This document shows positions 1-7,719 of a stretch of 64,000 nucleotides of DNA, piece after piece. The DNA comes from JADHMP01 sp964386915 (lineage in GTDB: Bacteria; Bacteroidota; Bacteroidia; Flavobacteriales; Flavobacteriaceae). Location: positions 1 to 64,000 of the forward strand of contig CAYLUQ010000005.1 of NCBI GenBank assembly GCA_964386915.1, in the 5' to 3' direction. Made by a program: the position numbers and the translations under genes. Position 1 is the stretch's first letter; each line of letters begins with the position of its first letter. The notes under the pieces are model-generated. The model had not been told where the DNA came from and ran no database searches. It saw only the letters and a program-made list of their open reading frames with translations.

Positions 1-438
1 GCAAAAGGTCTAGTTAATGGATTTAATGCTGGTTTATACACACAAATTAACCTACTAAAACTTTATGTTCGCCCAGAATTACATTTCTCAAAATTTGGAA
101 CCACTTTTGATAACATTACCGTAGGTCAATCTAGGATTGAAGCTCCTGTTTCCCTCGGTCTTAAATTACTTCCAATTTTAAGTGGGTTTGGAGGAGTTTC
201 ATATCGATATAATCTTGGTAACTCAGGTGATTATTCTCTCGAATCAATAACAAGTGAATCAACTTATGGCTTACATTTTGGCGCTAGAATTCACTTGGGA
301 AAGTTAGGTATTGATGCAAGAATAGAAAGAGGAATTTCTGAGAGTGAAGCCAGACTTTTGTCATCAAATAATGTAAATATTGGGACTATTGATAATAGAG
401 CCACCCAAGCAAGTCTTGGAATTTCTTTAGCATTTTAA
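1..438 (+). CDS. C-terminal part of an outer-membrane beta-barrel protein (5' end outside window)
   Basis: Frame 1 is open from the first base to a TAA at 436-438, giving about 145 residues. They alternate hydrophobic and polar residues in short strands (for example FNAGLYTQINL, LYVRPELHFSKF, YGLHFGARIHLG) and end in the aromatic ASLGISLAF, the usual C-terminal Phe signature of outer-membrane barrels. This looks like the small porin-like barrels common in Bacteroidota. The family is inferred from strand pattern only, and the N-terminal half with the signal peptide is not visible. A hairpin follows the stop, so this is probably the last gene of its unit. Confidence 0.6.
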   Translation, partial: AKGLVNGFNAGLYTQINLLKLYVRPELHFSKFGTTFDNITVGQSRIEAPVSLGLKLLPILSGFGGVSYRYNLGNSGDYSLESITSESTYGLHFGARIHLGKLGIDARIERGISESEARLLSSNNVNIGTIDNRATQASLGISLAF

Positions 439-456
439 CTTATATTATAAAAAAGA

Positions 457-487
457 AACAACCCTCCTAACTCGAGGATTGTTATTT
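457..487 (+). terminator. Possible Rho-independent terminator after the barrel gene
   Basis: Arms aacaaccct (457-465) and aggattgtt (475-483) pair with one G-T type mismatch around a 9-base loop, followed by a short T-rich stretch. It lies 18 bases after the stop of the preceding gene. The T tract is short, so strength is uncertain. Confidence 0.45.
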
Positions 488-579
488 TACGCGAATGGAT
501 GTAATTCATTGACCCGCTTTTCTGAAGTTTAACAGGCTCTTGCAAAGCGTTTTGTAAAAGTGTTTAGTGGGGGGTTTGT

Positions 580-918
580 TTGGAGTTTTTTTTAATTGGG
601 CATATTTTAGCTAGTCCAGATTGGAGTGATTCTGATTTAAATGTAGAGATGGATTTAGAACTCCAAAAAGAATATTTTATGGCAACATTAGATGTTTTTA
701 AAAACTCTATAATTGGTTTAAAAGGGGTTTATGGATATATGTTCCCACTTCAAGAAAAAGTTTTAACTGAAGAAGAAATAAATGCCCAGTCTCAATATAA
801 TTGGTTTAGTTATGATATGTGGTCATTAAGTAGATTTGCTCCAGGAAATCCTTATGAATGGAATATCAGTGATAAACCTGCTTTGGAGGCATTTAGACAA
901 TATTATGGGGGTCAATAA
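580..918 (+). CDS. Unidentified small ORF, possibly the C-terminal remnant of a larger enzyme
   Basis: An open frame of 112 codons starts at a TTG, and an in-frame stop lies just upstream at 565-567. There is no signal peptide. The product is acidic and aromatic-rich, with the segment YNWFSYDMWSLSRFAPGNP, and it ends KPALEAFRQYYGGQ. This ending resembles the last helix of TIM-barrel glycosidase-like proteins (hydrophobic helix, loop, then a 'KPA..v...y' tail). That is a weak impression, not a family assignment. No good promoter or ATG is visible, and it lies in AT-rich DNA between a barrel gene and a tRNA. It may be a decayed fragment rather than a working gene. Confidence 0.35.
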   Translation: MEFFLIGHILASPDWSDSDLNVEMDLELQKEYFMATLDVFKNSIIGLKGVYGYMFPLQEKVLTEEEINAQSQYNWFSYDMWSLSRFAPGNPYEWNISDKPALEAFRQYYGGQ

Positions 919-957
919 TCTATATCTAATTATGGCAGACTAAACAAAAAAGATGGT

Positions 958-1000
958 GTGCCGCTGTCCCATGCCCCCAAGGCTAAGGGATCAGCGGCAC
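958..1000. repeat. GC-rich inverted repeat of unknown role
   Basis: Arms gtgccgctg (958-966) and cagcggcac (992-1000) are perfect inverses. The inner arms tccc (967-970) and ggga (987-990) extend the stem, with a single bulged base at 991. No T tract follows on either strand, so it does not look like a standard terminator. It is much more GC-rich than its surroundings. Confidence 0.6.
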
Positions 1001-1103
1001 ATGTAACTTTCCTATTTTCATTTCTCCAACAAAACATTTACATTGCAGTAGCTATTGAGATTTTGTAAATAATCCTAATGGTTATTATTCTTTGATAGGT
1101 CTT

Positions 1104-1122
1104 GTGTGCAAATAGTGTGCAA
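1104..1122. repeat. Tandem direct repeat gtgtgcaa, 11-bp period
   Basis: gtgtgcaa occurs at 1104-1111 and again at 1115-1122, so the starts are 11 bases apart, about one helical turn. The spacing suits a protein binding one face of the DNA, such as a recombinase arm site or a regulator. No protein gene is adjacent to it. Confidence 0.4.
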
Positions 1123-1132
1123 GTGAGTAAAC

Positions 1133-1163
1133 AAAAAAGGGACAACATAACGTCATCCCTTTT
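1133..1163 (-). terminator. Terminator of the tRNA-His transcript
   Basis: aaaaggga (1135-1142) and tccctttt (1156-1163) are perfect inverses around a 13-base loop. Read on the minus strand, the stem is followed by a run of Ts. It begins 9 bases beyond the 3' end of the tRNA. Confidence 0.7.
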
Positions 1164-1171
1164 ACAAAGCG

Positions 1172-1246
1172 GGTGGAAGATCGGTCTCGAACCGACGACC
1201 TCCTGAACCACAATCAGGCGCTCTAACCAACTGAGCTACAACCACC
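1172..1246 (-). tRNA. tRNA-His (GTG anticodon) with a mismatched acceptor stem
   Basis: The minus strand folds as a tRNA with a D arm, an anticodon stem CCTGA/TCAGG around TTGTGGT (anticodon GTG), a T arm with TTCGAGA, and the extra 5' G(-1) typical of tRNA-His facing C73. No CCA is encoded. The acceptor strands are GTGGTTG and CTTCCAC, so pairs 5-68 and 6-67 are T-T mismatches where a CAACCAC 3' strand would pair perfectly. The 5' part, anticodon arm and T arm look intact. The changed bases are confined to the 3' end, the part that integrating elements usually recreate. A promoter lies upstream (1257-1282) and a terminator downstream. Confidence 0.85.
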
Positions 1247-1256
1247 GTTTGGAGGG

Positions 1257-1282
1257 CAAATTTAATATTTTTTTAATTTCAA
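1257..1282 (-). promoter_or_regulatory. Promoter of tRNA-His
   Basis: On the minus strand, TTG (1280-1282) is followed 15 bases later by TAAATTTG (1257-1264), a full match to the Bacteroidota -7 box TAnnTTTG. The spacing is a little short. The box lies 10 bases before the tRNA 5' end. Confidence 0.55.
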
Positions 1283-1316
1283 TTAGGGATTCCTTTAAAT
1301 TTTAGCGTAATAAAAA

Positions 1317-2300
1317 TTAAAGGGCTATGTCAGGATATTGAATTCCAGCATTTTTTCGAACTTCATCCAATAAAAACATAAGATTTTTACTGTCCTGATG
1401 TGTCCAATACTCGCTTTCTAATTGCCCTTTTCTCAAACAAGAATTGGTTTCTTCAATTTCATAAGAATAGCCTTTACCCACAAAAGGCAGCTCAACAATA
1501 GTCTCTTGCTCTCCTTGTTTTAGAATTGCCCTATTGGTTTCATGCCAGCGAGAGGGTAGGTATATTTCCCCTTTGTCACCACAAATCTTTGCTCCCATTT
1601 CCTCATCATGGGTCAAACCGGAATAGAGCACAGCTTGAGCGTTTGGATAGGAAAGAATCATGGAAGTTTGAAGATCAATTTTTTGATTGGAAAGTATGGC
1701 AGTAGCTACCAAATTTTGGGGCATTCCTAAACATTGGTAAGCTAAAAAAAGGGGATAAATTCCAATGTCTAATAAAGAGCCTCCCCCCTTCTCAGGGTCT
1801 AAAATACGTGAGTCTGCGGGACGGTCCAAGGCATAAAAACTAAAACTGGCGTTAATATATTGAAGAGTTCCAATTTCTCCCTGCTCAATCCATTTCAACA
1901 CTTGCTTAAATAGGGGATTAAAACGAGTCCACAGGGCCTCCATTAAGAAAACACCTTGCGCTTTAGCTTCAGCCAGCATTTTAGCCACCTCTTGCCCATT
2001 CATCGCAAGTGGTTTTTCACACAATACGGCTTTTTTATGACGCAAGGCCATAAGACTCCAATGAGCATGCGAGGGGTGTAAAGTGGCAATATAAACCGCA
2101 TCCACCTGCTCGTCTTTTAAGAGAGCTTCATAAGAATCGTAAAACCGTTGGGCCTTAAAACGTTTTGCAAACACTTTGGCTTGTCCGTCTCGTTGAGAAG
2201 CTACGCCCTGAAGAACACAATGAGGAACCTGCTGCAAATCGGACGCAAATTTTGCCGCAATATTTCCTAAGCCTACAATTCCCCATCTAATAATCTGCAT
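1317..2300 (-). CDS. Cytoplasmic Gfo/Idh/MocA family oxidoreductase
   Basis: NAD(P)-dependent oxidoreductase of about 327 residues. The N-terminal Rossmann fold opens with IIRWGIVGLGNIAAKFA (GxGxxA-type loop). The family motif CEKPLA follows near residue 95, and the C-terminal substrate domain contains the EALWTRFNPL segment. I prefer the ATG at 2300 over one at 2312, because the latter reads through the stop of bshB1. There is no leader peptide, unlike the three relatives at 45.6, 53.5 and 62.3 kb. It is the last gene of a long minus-strand run, almost touching bshB1. The substrate cannot be read from the sequence; the family acts on sugars, polyols or dihydrodiols. Confidence 0.85.
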   Translation of the reverse strand: MQIIRWGIVGLGNIAAKFASDLQQVPHCVLQGVASQRDGQAKVFAKRFKAQRFYDSYEALLKDEQVDAVYIATLHPSHAHWSLMALRHKKAVLCEKPLAMNGQEVAKMLAEAKAQGVFLMEALWTRFNPLFKQVLKWIEQGEIGTLQYINASFSFYALDRPADSRILDPEKGGGSLLDIGIYPLFLAYQCLGMPQNLVATAILSNQKIDLQTSMILSYPNAQAVLYSGLTHDEEMGAKICGDKGEIYLPSRWHETNRAILKQGEQETIVELPFVGKGYSYEIEETNSCLRKGQLESEYWTHQDSKNLMFLLDEVRKNAGIQYPDIAL

Positions 2301-2304
2301 AACG

Positions 2305-3027
2305 CTATCCAATTAAAGCAGCCAAGTCTGATACTGAAAGAGGTGTTTGACATGTAAAACCCTCTCCTGCTTCTTTAAAAATCAATCGTCCCATATTAGC
2401 CGCTCGATAGCTAATACTGTCTAAAAAATTAGCACTGCTAATAGGCGTGGAACGCTCTTGGCTATTGGGATCAAAAAATTGAGAACTATAGGCTTTAATA
2501 GCCTTTAGCTTGATCTCCATAAAACCAGAAACATCAACAATGAGATCTGGAATGGTTTCATTCCATTGAATATATTCTAAAATGAGTTTTGGGCGCCAAG
2601 GAGCCAAAACCGTATGTGATGCATCTCGTACTTCAATTTTTTCTAAACCACTCAAAAAACTGGCATCCTGCACTAAAGCATTTCCTCTTCCATGATCTAT
2701 ATGACGATCTTTAGGAGTATTACACAATATTATGTCAGGTTGATAGGTTCTGATTTTCTCGATAACTTTCAGTTGATGCGTCTCATCATTAACGAAAAAA
2801 CCATCGCGAAAATTTAAGTTTTCGCGAATAGAAATTCCCAGAGTGGTAGCCGCTTTTTGGGCTTCTTCTTTTCGGATTTCTGGGGTGCCACGGGTGCCCA
2901 GCTCACCTTGAGTTAAATCCACAATGCCCACTGCCTTGCCTTGTGCCAAAGCTTTGGCTAAGGTTGCGGCACAGCCCAGTTCAACATCATCTGGATGAGC
3001 GCCAAAAGCTAAAATATCTAGTTTCAT
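2305..3027 (-). CDS. bshB1: Bacillithiol biosynthesis deacetylase BshB1
   Basis: Zinc-dependent LmbE-like deacetylase of 240 residues. It removes the acetyl group from GlcNAc-malate to give GlcN-malate, the second step of bacillithiol synthesis. The metal motif AHPDD is at residues 10-14, preceded by DILAFG, and a second ligand region KDRHIDHGRG lies near residue 105. The long GTRGTPEIRKEE and SSQFFDPNS segments are characteristic of BshB1. It overlaps the upstream trans-sulfuration gene by 4 bases (ATGA type), which fits translational coupling and a shared link to cysteine and thiol supply. bshA and bshC are not in the window. A YfiT-type bacillithiol transferase is at 26.0 kb. Confidence 0.92.
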   Translation of the reverse strand: MKLDILAFGAHPDDVELGCAATLAKALAQGKAVGIVDLTQGELGTRGTPEIRKEEAQKAATTLGISIRENLNFRDGFFVNDETHQLKVIEKIRTYQPDIILCNTPKDRHIDHGRGNALVQDASFLSGLEKIEVRDASHTVLAPWRPKLILEYIQWNETIPDLIVDVSGFMEIKLKAIKAYSSQFFDPNSQERSTPISSANFLDSISYRAANMGRLIFKEAGEGFTCQTPLSVSDLAALIG

Positions 3028-4172
3028 TTTTTACTGTTTCTAACCGCTTGAGCTAAGTCTTCTTGTAAGTCTTCGAGGGCTTCAATACCACATGAAAACC
3101 GAATGAGTTGGGGCGTAATGCCTTGTGCCAAACGTTCTTCTTCAGTGAGCAGGGCATGCGAGGTCAATCTAGGACTCAAGGCTGTTGATTCTACACCGGC
3201 TAAACTCATAGAGGGTTTTATTAATTTTAGGTTTTTAAGAAATTGGGAGGCCGATATCTTGTGGTCTAATTCAAAAGAAAGCATTCCGCCAAAGCCTTTC
3301 ATTTGTTGAACAGCCAAAGCGTGTTGTGGATGAGAAGCTAAACCCGGATAATACACATGGCTTACCCAAGCTTGTGATTCAAGAAACTGAGCAAGCCCTA
3401 ATGCATTCGCGTTTTGAGCCCCTACCCGAAGGTATAAGGTTTTAATACTTCGTTCAAGCAACCAAACTGTTGCATCACTTAAGCTCCCTCCTAAATTCTT
3501 GGCCACTTCAAATATTCGCTCGACAGAAGCCTTGTTGCCTACAACCGCTCCTGCACAAATATCACTATGCCCGCCTAAATATTTGGTGGCACTGTGCAAC
3601 ACCAAATCAATACCCAGTGCTATCGGGTTTTGATTCACCGGACTGGCAAACGTATTGTCAATCATAGTCCACAAACCTTCTTGCTTGGCCCACTTGGCCA
3701 ATTGAGCTAAATCAATAAGTTTTAATGTAGGATTACTGGGCGTTTCCACATAAATACCTTGCGTATTGGGACGTTTTGCTTCCTTAAAATGGGCTACTGA
3801 AAGACCTTCTGTAAAAGAATATTCTATGTGCAATTTGGACAACTCCTTTTTGATAAAATTACGGGTGCCGCCATAGAGGTCATTTTGAAAAATGACATGA
3901 TCCCCAGGTTTTAAATGAGACAATAAAGTGGTCGAAATGGCAGCCATTCCGGAGCCAAATATAAGTCCCGTTTCTGCCCCCTCAAGAGCTGCAATTTTTT
4001 GACAAAGTCCTCTTTGATTGGGGGTATTGAAATAGCGTGGATATTGGTTTATTTCAACCTCCTCAAAAGCATATGAAGTGGCCATGTAGAGGGGCGAAAT
4101 AGAGCCTTTATGTACACTATCTTCCAAATTCCCCGCATGCACACATGTTGTTTTGAAGTGTGGTTTTTCCAT
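3024..4172 (-). CDS. Trans-sulfuration enzyme (cystathionine gamma-synthase / gamma-lyase type)
   Basis: PLP enzyme of the Cys/Met metabolism family, 382 residues from the ATG at 4172. An ATG 18 bases further up would overlap the glutathione peroxidase gene. The Schiff-base lysine is in LHSATKYLGGHSD (Lys about 197). The PLP-phosphate site FGSGMAAI is near residue 75 and DNTFASP near 175. C-terminal GVESTALSPRLTSHA is the usual substrate-carboxylate region. Gamma-synthase and gamma-lyase activities cannot be separated by eye. It sits between a thiol-linked peroxidase and bshB1, pointing to a small sulfur/redox set inside the operon. Confidence 0.88.
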   Translation of the reverse strand: MEKPHFKTTCVHAGNLEDSVHKGSISPLYMATSYAFEEVEINQYPRYFNTPNQRGLCQKIAALEGAETGLIFGSGMAAISTTLLSHLKPGDHVIFQNDLYGGTRNFIKKELSKLHIEYSFTEGLSVAHFKEAKRPNTQGIYVETPSNPTLKLIDLAQLAKWAKQEGLWTMIDNTFASPVNQNPIALGIDLVLHSATKYLGGHSDICAGAVVGNKASVERIFEVAKNLGGSLSDATVWLLERSIKTLYLRVGAQNANALGLAQFLESQAWVSHVYYPGLASHPQHALAVQQMKGFGGMLSFELDHKISASQFLKNLKLIKPSMSLAGVESTALSPRLTSHALLTEEERLAQGITPQLIRFSCGIEALEDLQEDLAQAVRNSKK

Positions 4173-4174
4173 GC

Positions 4175-4726
4175 TTAATTTTCTATCCAAGCAATAATTT
4201 CAGGATCGTCAGGACTTGTTCTTGGACTGATTACTTTTGCTAAGCCACCTTGTGCATCAATCAAATATTTTTGAAAATTCCAAGATACTTTAGAATCAAT
4301 TTTTCCATTTTTTTTAGCTTGGGTCAAAAACTGATAGAGAGGATGCATATCTGACCCTTTGACCGATATTTTGGCCATCATAGGAAAACTAACCCCGTAG
4401 TTTTGCTCACAAAAAGCAGCAATTTCTTCATTCGTGCCAGGTTCTTGGCTTAAAAAATTATTAGCCGGAAAGCCTATGATTATAAAATCATCACCGCCAT
4501 ATTTTTCATAGAGGGCTTGTAGTTCTTTATATTGAGGGGTTAAACCACACTTTGAAGCGGTATTGACTATCATCACTTTTTTACCTTTCAAAGCACTTAG
4601 ATCAAATTGCTCTCCTTCAATATTTTCAACTTTAAATTGATAAATAGTTTGTTCAGCGGGAATTTGAGATTGTGCCATCATAAAAAAAATGTTGGTTATT
4701 AAAACAAGGGTAAGCCATTTTTTCAT
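4175..4726 (-). CDS. Exported glutathione-peroxidase-family thiol peroxidase
   Basis: 183 residues. A signal peptide (MKKWLTLVLITNIFFMMAQS) precedes a thioredoxin-fold peroxidase domain. The peroxidatic Cys lies in TASKCGLTPQY near residue 60, FPANNF and QEPGTNEEI follow, and SWNFQKYLI near residue 147 carries the family Trp-Asn. Where many members read FPxNQF, this one has FPANNF, so the position of the catalytic-tetrad Gln holds Asn. As a bacterial Cys-type enzyme it probably uses thioredoxin-like donors, in the periplasm. It follows clpS after 48 bases and runs into the trans-sulfuration gene. Confidence 0.88.
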   Translation of the reverse strand: MKKWLTLVLITNIFFMMAQSQIPAEQTIYQFKVENIEGEQFDLSALKGKKVMIVNTASKCGLTPQYKELQALYEKYGGDDFIIIGFPANNFLSQEPGTNEEIAAFCEQNYGVSFPMMAKISVKGSDMHPLYQFLTQAKKNGKIDSKVSWNFQKYLIDAQGGLAKVISPRTSPDDPEIIAWIEN

Positions 4727-4774
4727 TTTCTTTTTTTTTTCAAATTTCGCCCTTTTTTTTGGGATAAAAAAGCG

Positions 4775-5083
4775 TCATACCACTTCTGCCGAAAGACCGG
4801 CGTCAAGCAGAAGGGAACAACGAGGAATCAAGTCTTCTAAACGTCCTGTTTTAACCGCGCATTTTCCCGAATAATGAACAATATAGGCACATTGTTCTGC
4901 TTGTTCAAAAGTGTGCTCACAAACCTGAACCAAAGTCTCTATTACATGCTGAAATGTGTTGACATCATCATTGAATAAAATAATTTGATGTTCTTTCTCT
5001 ACCGCTGTTTCAACCTCCAATTCCGGTGCCGGATCTTCTTTGGGATTGGTGTTCGCTATTTGGTAAAATCTATGGCAGCCCAT
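4775..5083 (-). CDS. clpS: ClpS, adaptor of the ClpAP/ClpCP protease
   Basis: 102 residues. The core holds the ClpS signature: ILFNDDVNTFQHVI, then CEHTFEQAEQCAYIVHYSGKCAVKTG. These form the N-degron pocket and Clp N-domain interface. The ATG lies inside the end of prmA (28-base overlap), and no other ATG is available downstream. The first 30 residues (MGCHRFYQIANT..) are not conserved-looking, so the true start could be an internal non-ATG codon such as the TTG at codon 22. The prmA-clpS order suggests translational coupling. Confidence 0.93.
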   Translation of the reverse strand: MGCHRFYQIANTNPKEDPAPELEVETAVEKEHQIILFNDDVNTFQHVIETLVQVCEHTFEQAEQCAYIVHYSGKCAVKTGRLEDLIPRCSLLLDAGLSAEVV

Positions 5084-5889
5084 TGTTCATTTTCTTTTGT
5101 TGACGCTAATTCAAATCCCAGCGACTCTGCTTTTTCGGATATGTTACTAATCTCAGACACAAAAAAACCAGAGAGAATTAAGTGGCCTTTGGGTTTTAAG
5201 CAAAAGTAATAGTCCGCCAACTGACTTAAAATTACATTTTTATTGATATTGGCAAAAATAAAATCATAGGAATTTTCCTGTTGAGGAGGAACTTCATCTT
5301 GCCAAAATTGAATATTTTTTTGGCCATTACGCAAGGCATTTTCTTGACTGTTAGACACACAATTAGCATCGTGGTCTATGCCATGAACCTCGAGCGCCTC
5401 ACGCTTGGCAGCCAAAATGGCTAAAATACCTGTGCCACAGCCCATATCAAGCACGGTGCTGTCTTTCACATTGAGGTCCAAGCCGTAGTTGAGCATCATT
5501 TGAGTGGTTTGGTGATGTCCCGTTCCAAAACTCATTCTGGGGGTAATAACCAATTCTAGCGGTGCCTCACTAGGGGGGTGGAAATCGGCTCGAACCACAC
5601 AACGATCGTCAATGTATAGAGGCGAAAATTCAGACTCCCAACGGGCATTCCAATTTTCAGTAGGAATGTTTTTTTGGGTATATGTTATGCGAACCTCCGC
5701 ATGGTCCAAAAGATGTAAATCATCCAACAGATTTTCATGCCAAAGGCTTTCGGGAATAAAGGCGTTTAATCCCGTTGCCGTAAACTCAAAACTTTCAAAA
5801 GGCAAAACCGTTAGTTCGGCCAATAGAATTTCTGCCCAAGGTTCAACGGGAACCACATTAAAATAAAGGGCAATGTAGTTTTGTGTCAT
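5056..5889 (-). CDS. prmA: Ribosomal protein L11 methyltransferase PrmA
   Basis: SAM-dependent methyltransferase of 277 residues that trimethylates ribosomal protein L11. The N-terminal part is the L11-binding domain. The catalytic domain begins at MSFGTGHHQTTQMM, followed by motif I VLDMGCGTGILAILAA, the acidic motif GIDHDANCV, and FIFANINKNV in place of the NPPY-like loop. It starts immediately after the tpiA stop with no gap and overlaps clpS at its end, so it is translated as part of the operon. Confidence 0.93.
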   Translation of the reverse strand: MTQNYIALYFNVVPVEPWAEILLAELTVLPFESFEFTATGLNAFIPESLWHENLLDDLHLLDHAEVRITYTQKNIPTENWNARWESEFSPLYIDDRCVVRADFHPPSEAPLELVITPRMSFGTGHHQTTQMMLNYGLDLNVKDSTVLDMGCGTGILAILAAKREALEVHGIDHDANCVSNSQENALRNGQKNIQFWQDEVPPQQENSYDFIFANINKNVILSQLADYYFCLKPKGHLILSGFFVSEISNISEKAESLGFELASTKENEQWAAIDFTK

Positions 5890-6639
5890 TTAGAGGGCGT
5901 TGACAATAGCCTTAAAATCAGCAGCCTTTAAAGAAGCACCTCCAATGAGCCCACCATCAACATCTGGCTTAGAAAAAATTTCTTTAGCGTTATCGGGTTT
6001 TACACTCCCACCATAGAGAATAGAGGTGTTTTCGGCTACAGAATCACCATATTGTTCTTGCAATAAATTTCGGATAAAGTGATGCATTTCTTGAGCCTGT
6101 TCAGGAGATGCCGTTTCGCCTGTGCCAATGGCCCAAACTGGTTCATAAGCCAAAATGATTTTATCCCATTGTTCTTCTCCTTGAGCAAACAAGGCTTTTC
6201 TTAGTTGTTCTTCTACTACTTCAAAATGTTTCCCTTCTTGACGCTCTTGTAGTTGTTCACCAAAACAAAATATGACTTCAAACCCTTGATCGAGGGCGGA
6301 GTTTACCTTTTCAGCGAGCAGTTCATTTGTTTCTGCAAAATAAGTACGGCGCTCTGAATGGCCTAAAATAACAGTGTGTACTCCTATACTTTTTAACATA
6401 CTGCCGGCTACTTCTCCTGTATAGGCGCCCGACGCTGCGGCGTGCATATTTTGCGCGGCTACGGTAAGGGTCGAATCTTTTAAATGGGCAACACTTTGCG
6501 CCAAATGCACAAAGGGTGGTGCCACCATTACACGACTTCCAACGGGAGAACTAAGGTCTTCTAGCGCTGTTAAAAGGGCTGCTGTAGCCTCTTGATCGTT
6601 ATTCATTTTCCAATTTCCTGCAACAATTTGATTTCTCAT
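5890..6639 (-). CDS. tpiA: Triose-phosphate isomerase
   Basis: TIM-barrel enzyme of 249 residues interconverting dihydroxyacetone phosphate and glyceraldehyde 3-phosphate. Catalytic residues are visible: Lys11 in AGNWKMN, the His in GHSERR (93-98), Glu166 in AYEPVWAIGTG, and the phosphate-binding LYGGSVKPDN and GGLIGGASLK near the C-terminus. Length is normal. It follows the ABC permease after 6 bases and abuts prmA. Confidence 0.97.
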   Translation of the reverse strand: MRNQIVAGNWKMNNDQEATAALLTALEDLSSPVGSRVMVAPPFVHLAQSVAHLKDSTLTVAAQNMHAAASGAYTGEVAGSMLKSIGVHTVILGHSERRTYFAETNELLAEKVNSALDQGFEVIFCFGEQLQERQEGKHFEVVEEQLRKALFAQGEEQWDKIILAYEPVWAIGTGETASPEQAQEMHHFIRNLLQEQYGDSVAENTSILYGGSVKPDNAKEIFSKPDVDGGLIGGASLKAADFKAIVNAL

Positions 6640-6645
6640 AGTTTA

Positions 6646-7719
6646 CTATAGTTTTACTTGTGGGTCGAGATAGACATAGAGCATATCGACCACAATATTA
6701 ATAATTATAAAAAAAAAGGCAATAATAAGCACCGCTCCCATAATCACCGGGATATCTAAGGTGTTTAAAGCCATAACAATTTCTTTGCCCAAACCTCTCC
6801 AACCAAAAATATATTCTACAAAAATGGCACCAGCTAAGAGTGAGGCAAACCAACCTGATATTGCCGTCACCACTGGGTTTAAGGCATTTTTTAAGGCGTG
6901 TTTATAGATGATTTGATAGCGCGATAGCCCTTTGGCTCGTGCCGTTCTGATGTAGTCTTGTTCCATAACCTCTAGCAAACTATTCCGCATCAATTGAGTA
7001 ATTACGGCTAGAGGCCGTATACCTAAAACCAATGCCGGAAGTACCAAGTTTTTTAGTTCTAAGTGATTGGTTTCTCCATAGTCATCTAATTCATATAAAC
7101 TTCCGGTCATGTTCAATCCAGTAAATTCATGCCAAACTAATCCAAATAGCCAGGAGGCAATAATGGCACTGAAGAAGGAGGGCAAACTCATGCCTAGGGT
7201 GCTCACTCCTTGTAAAAAAGTATCGAGAAAACGCCCCTTTTGCAACATAGCCACAATTCCTAAAAGGATACCTAAAAACACAGCAATACTCATGGCAGCT
7301 ACCGCCAATACAAAAGTATTGGGTAGGGTTTCGGCAATGATTTCGGCAACAGGCTTTCCCCTCTTCTGATATGAGGTTCTCAAATAGGGCCATTTGACAA
7401 CAAGCTGCCAGGCTTTAGTTTCAACTAATACGAACCCGCCATATTTATTTTTATCATAGTGTGAAAAGGAAGCTGGATTTTGGCTGTGTATGGAAAAAGG
7501 GGAAAGATCATTGAGGAAAAAGAGATATTGCTTTTCAACAGCTAAATCAAATCCATATTTTTTTTGAATAATGCGTTGTTGTTCTTGATTTTGATTTTGT
7601 CCCAACATCATTTGAGAAGGGTCGCCAGGCAACACGCTAAAAAGAAAAAAGACGATAGTGACAACACCCAATAGGGTTAATCCCATTTGAAGAAGTTTAT
7701 GGCTCAAAAAACGAACCAT
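6646..7719 (-). CDS. Orphan DppB/OppB-type ABC transporter permease
   Basis: Inner-membrane permease of 357 residues. It has an N-terminal membrane segment (LTLLGVVTIVFFLFSVLPGDP), a long roughly 100-residue exported loop, and five further membrane segments. The EAA-like loop EQDYIRTARAKGLSRYQIIYKHALKNAL couples to an ATPase. The family imports peptides or nickel as part of a five-gene system, but no partner permease, ATPase or binding protein is next to it. It overlaps DUF1599 by one base and lies 6 bases from tpiA. Its ATPase must be encoded elsewhere, if it has one. Confidence 0.88.
   Translation of the reverse strand: MVRFLSHKLLQMGLTLLGVVTIVFFLFSVLPGDPSQMMLGQNQNQEQQRIIQKKYGFDLAVEKQYLFFLNDLSPFSIHSQNPASFSHYDKNKYGGFVLVETKAWQLVVKWPYLRTSYQKRGKPVAEIIAETLPNTFVLAVAAMSIAVFLGILLGIVAMLQKGRFLDTFLQGVSTLGMSLPSFFSAIIASWLFGLVWHEFTGLNMTGSLYELDDYGETNHLELKNLVLPALVLGIRPLAVITQLMRNSLLEVMEQDYIRTARAKGLSRYQIIYKHALKNALNPVVTAISGWFASLLAGAIFVEYIFGWRGLGKEIVMALNTLDIPVIMGAVLIIAFFFIIINIVVDMLYVYLDPQVKL

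Noticed and set aside
7127..7393. Open frames on both strands inside the permease gene
   Set aside because: They are out-of-frame shadows; the permease frame carries the membrane segments and the coupling loop.
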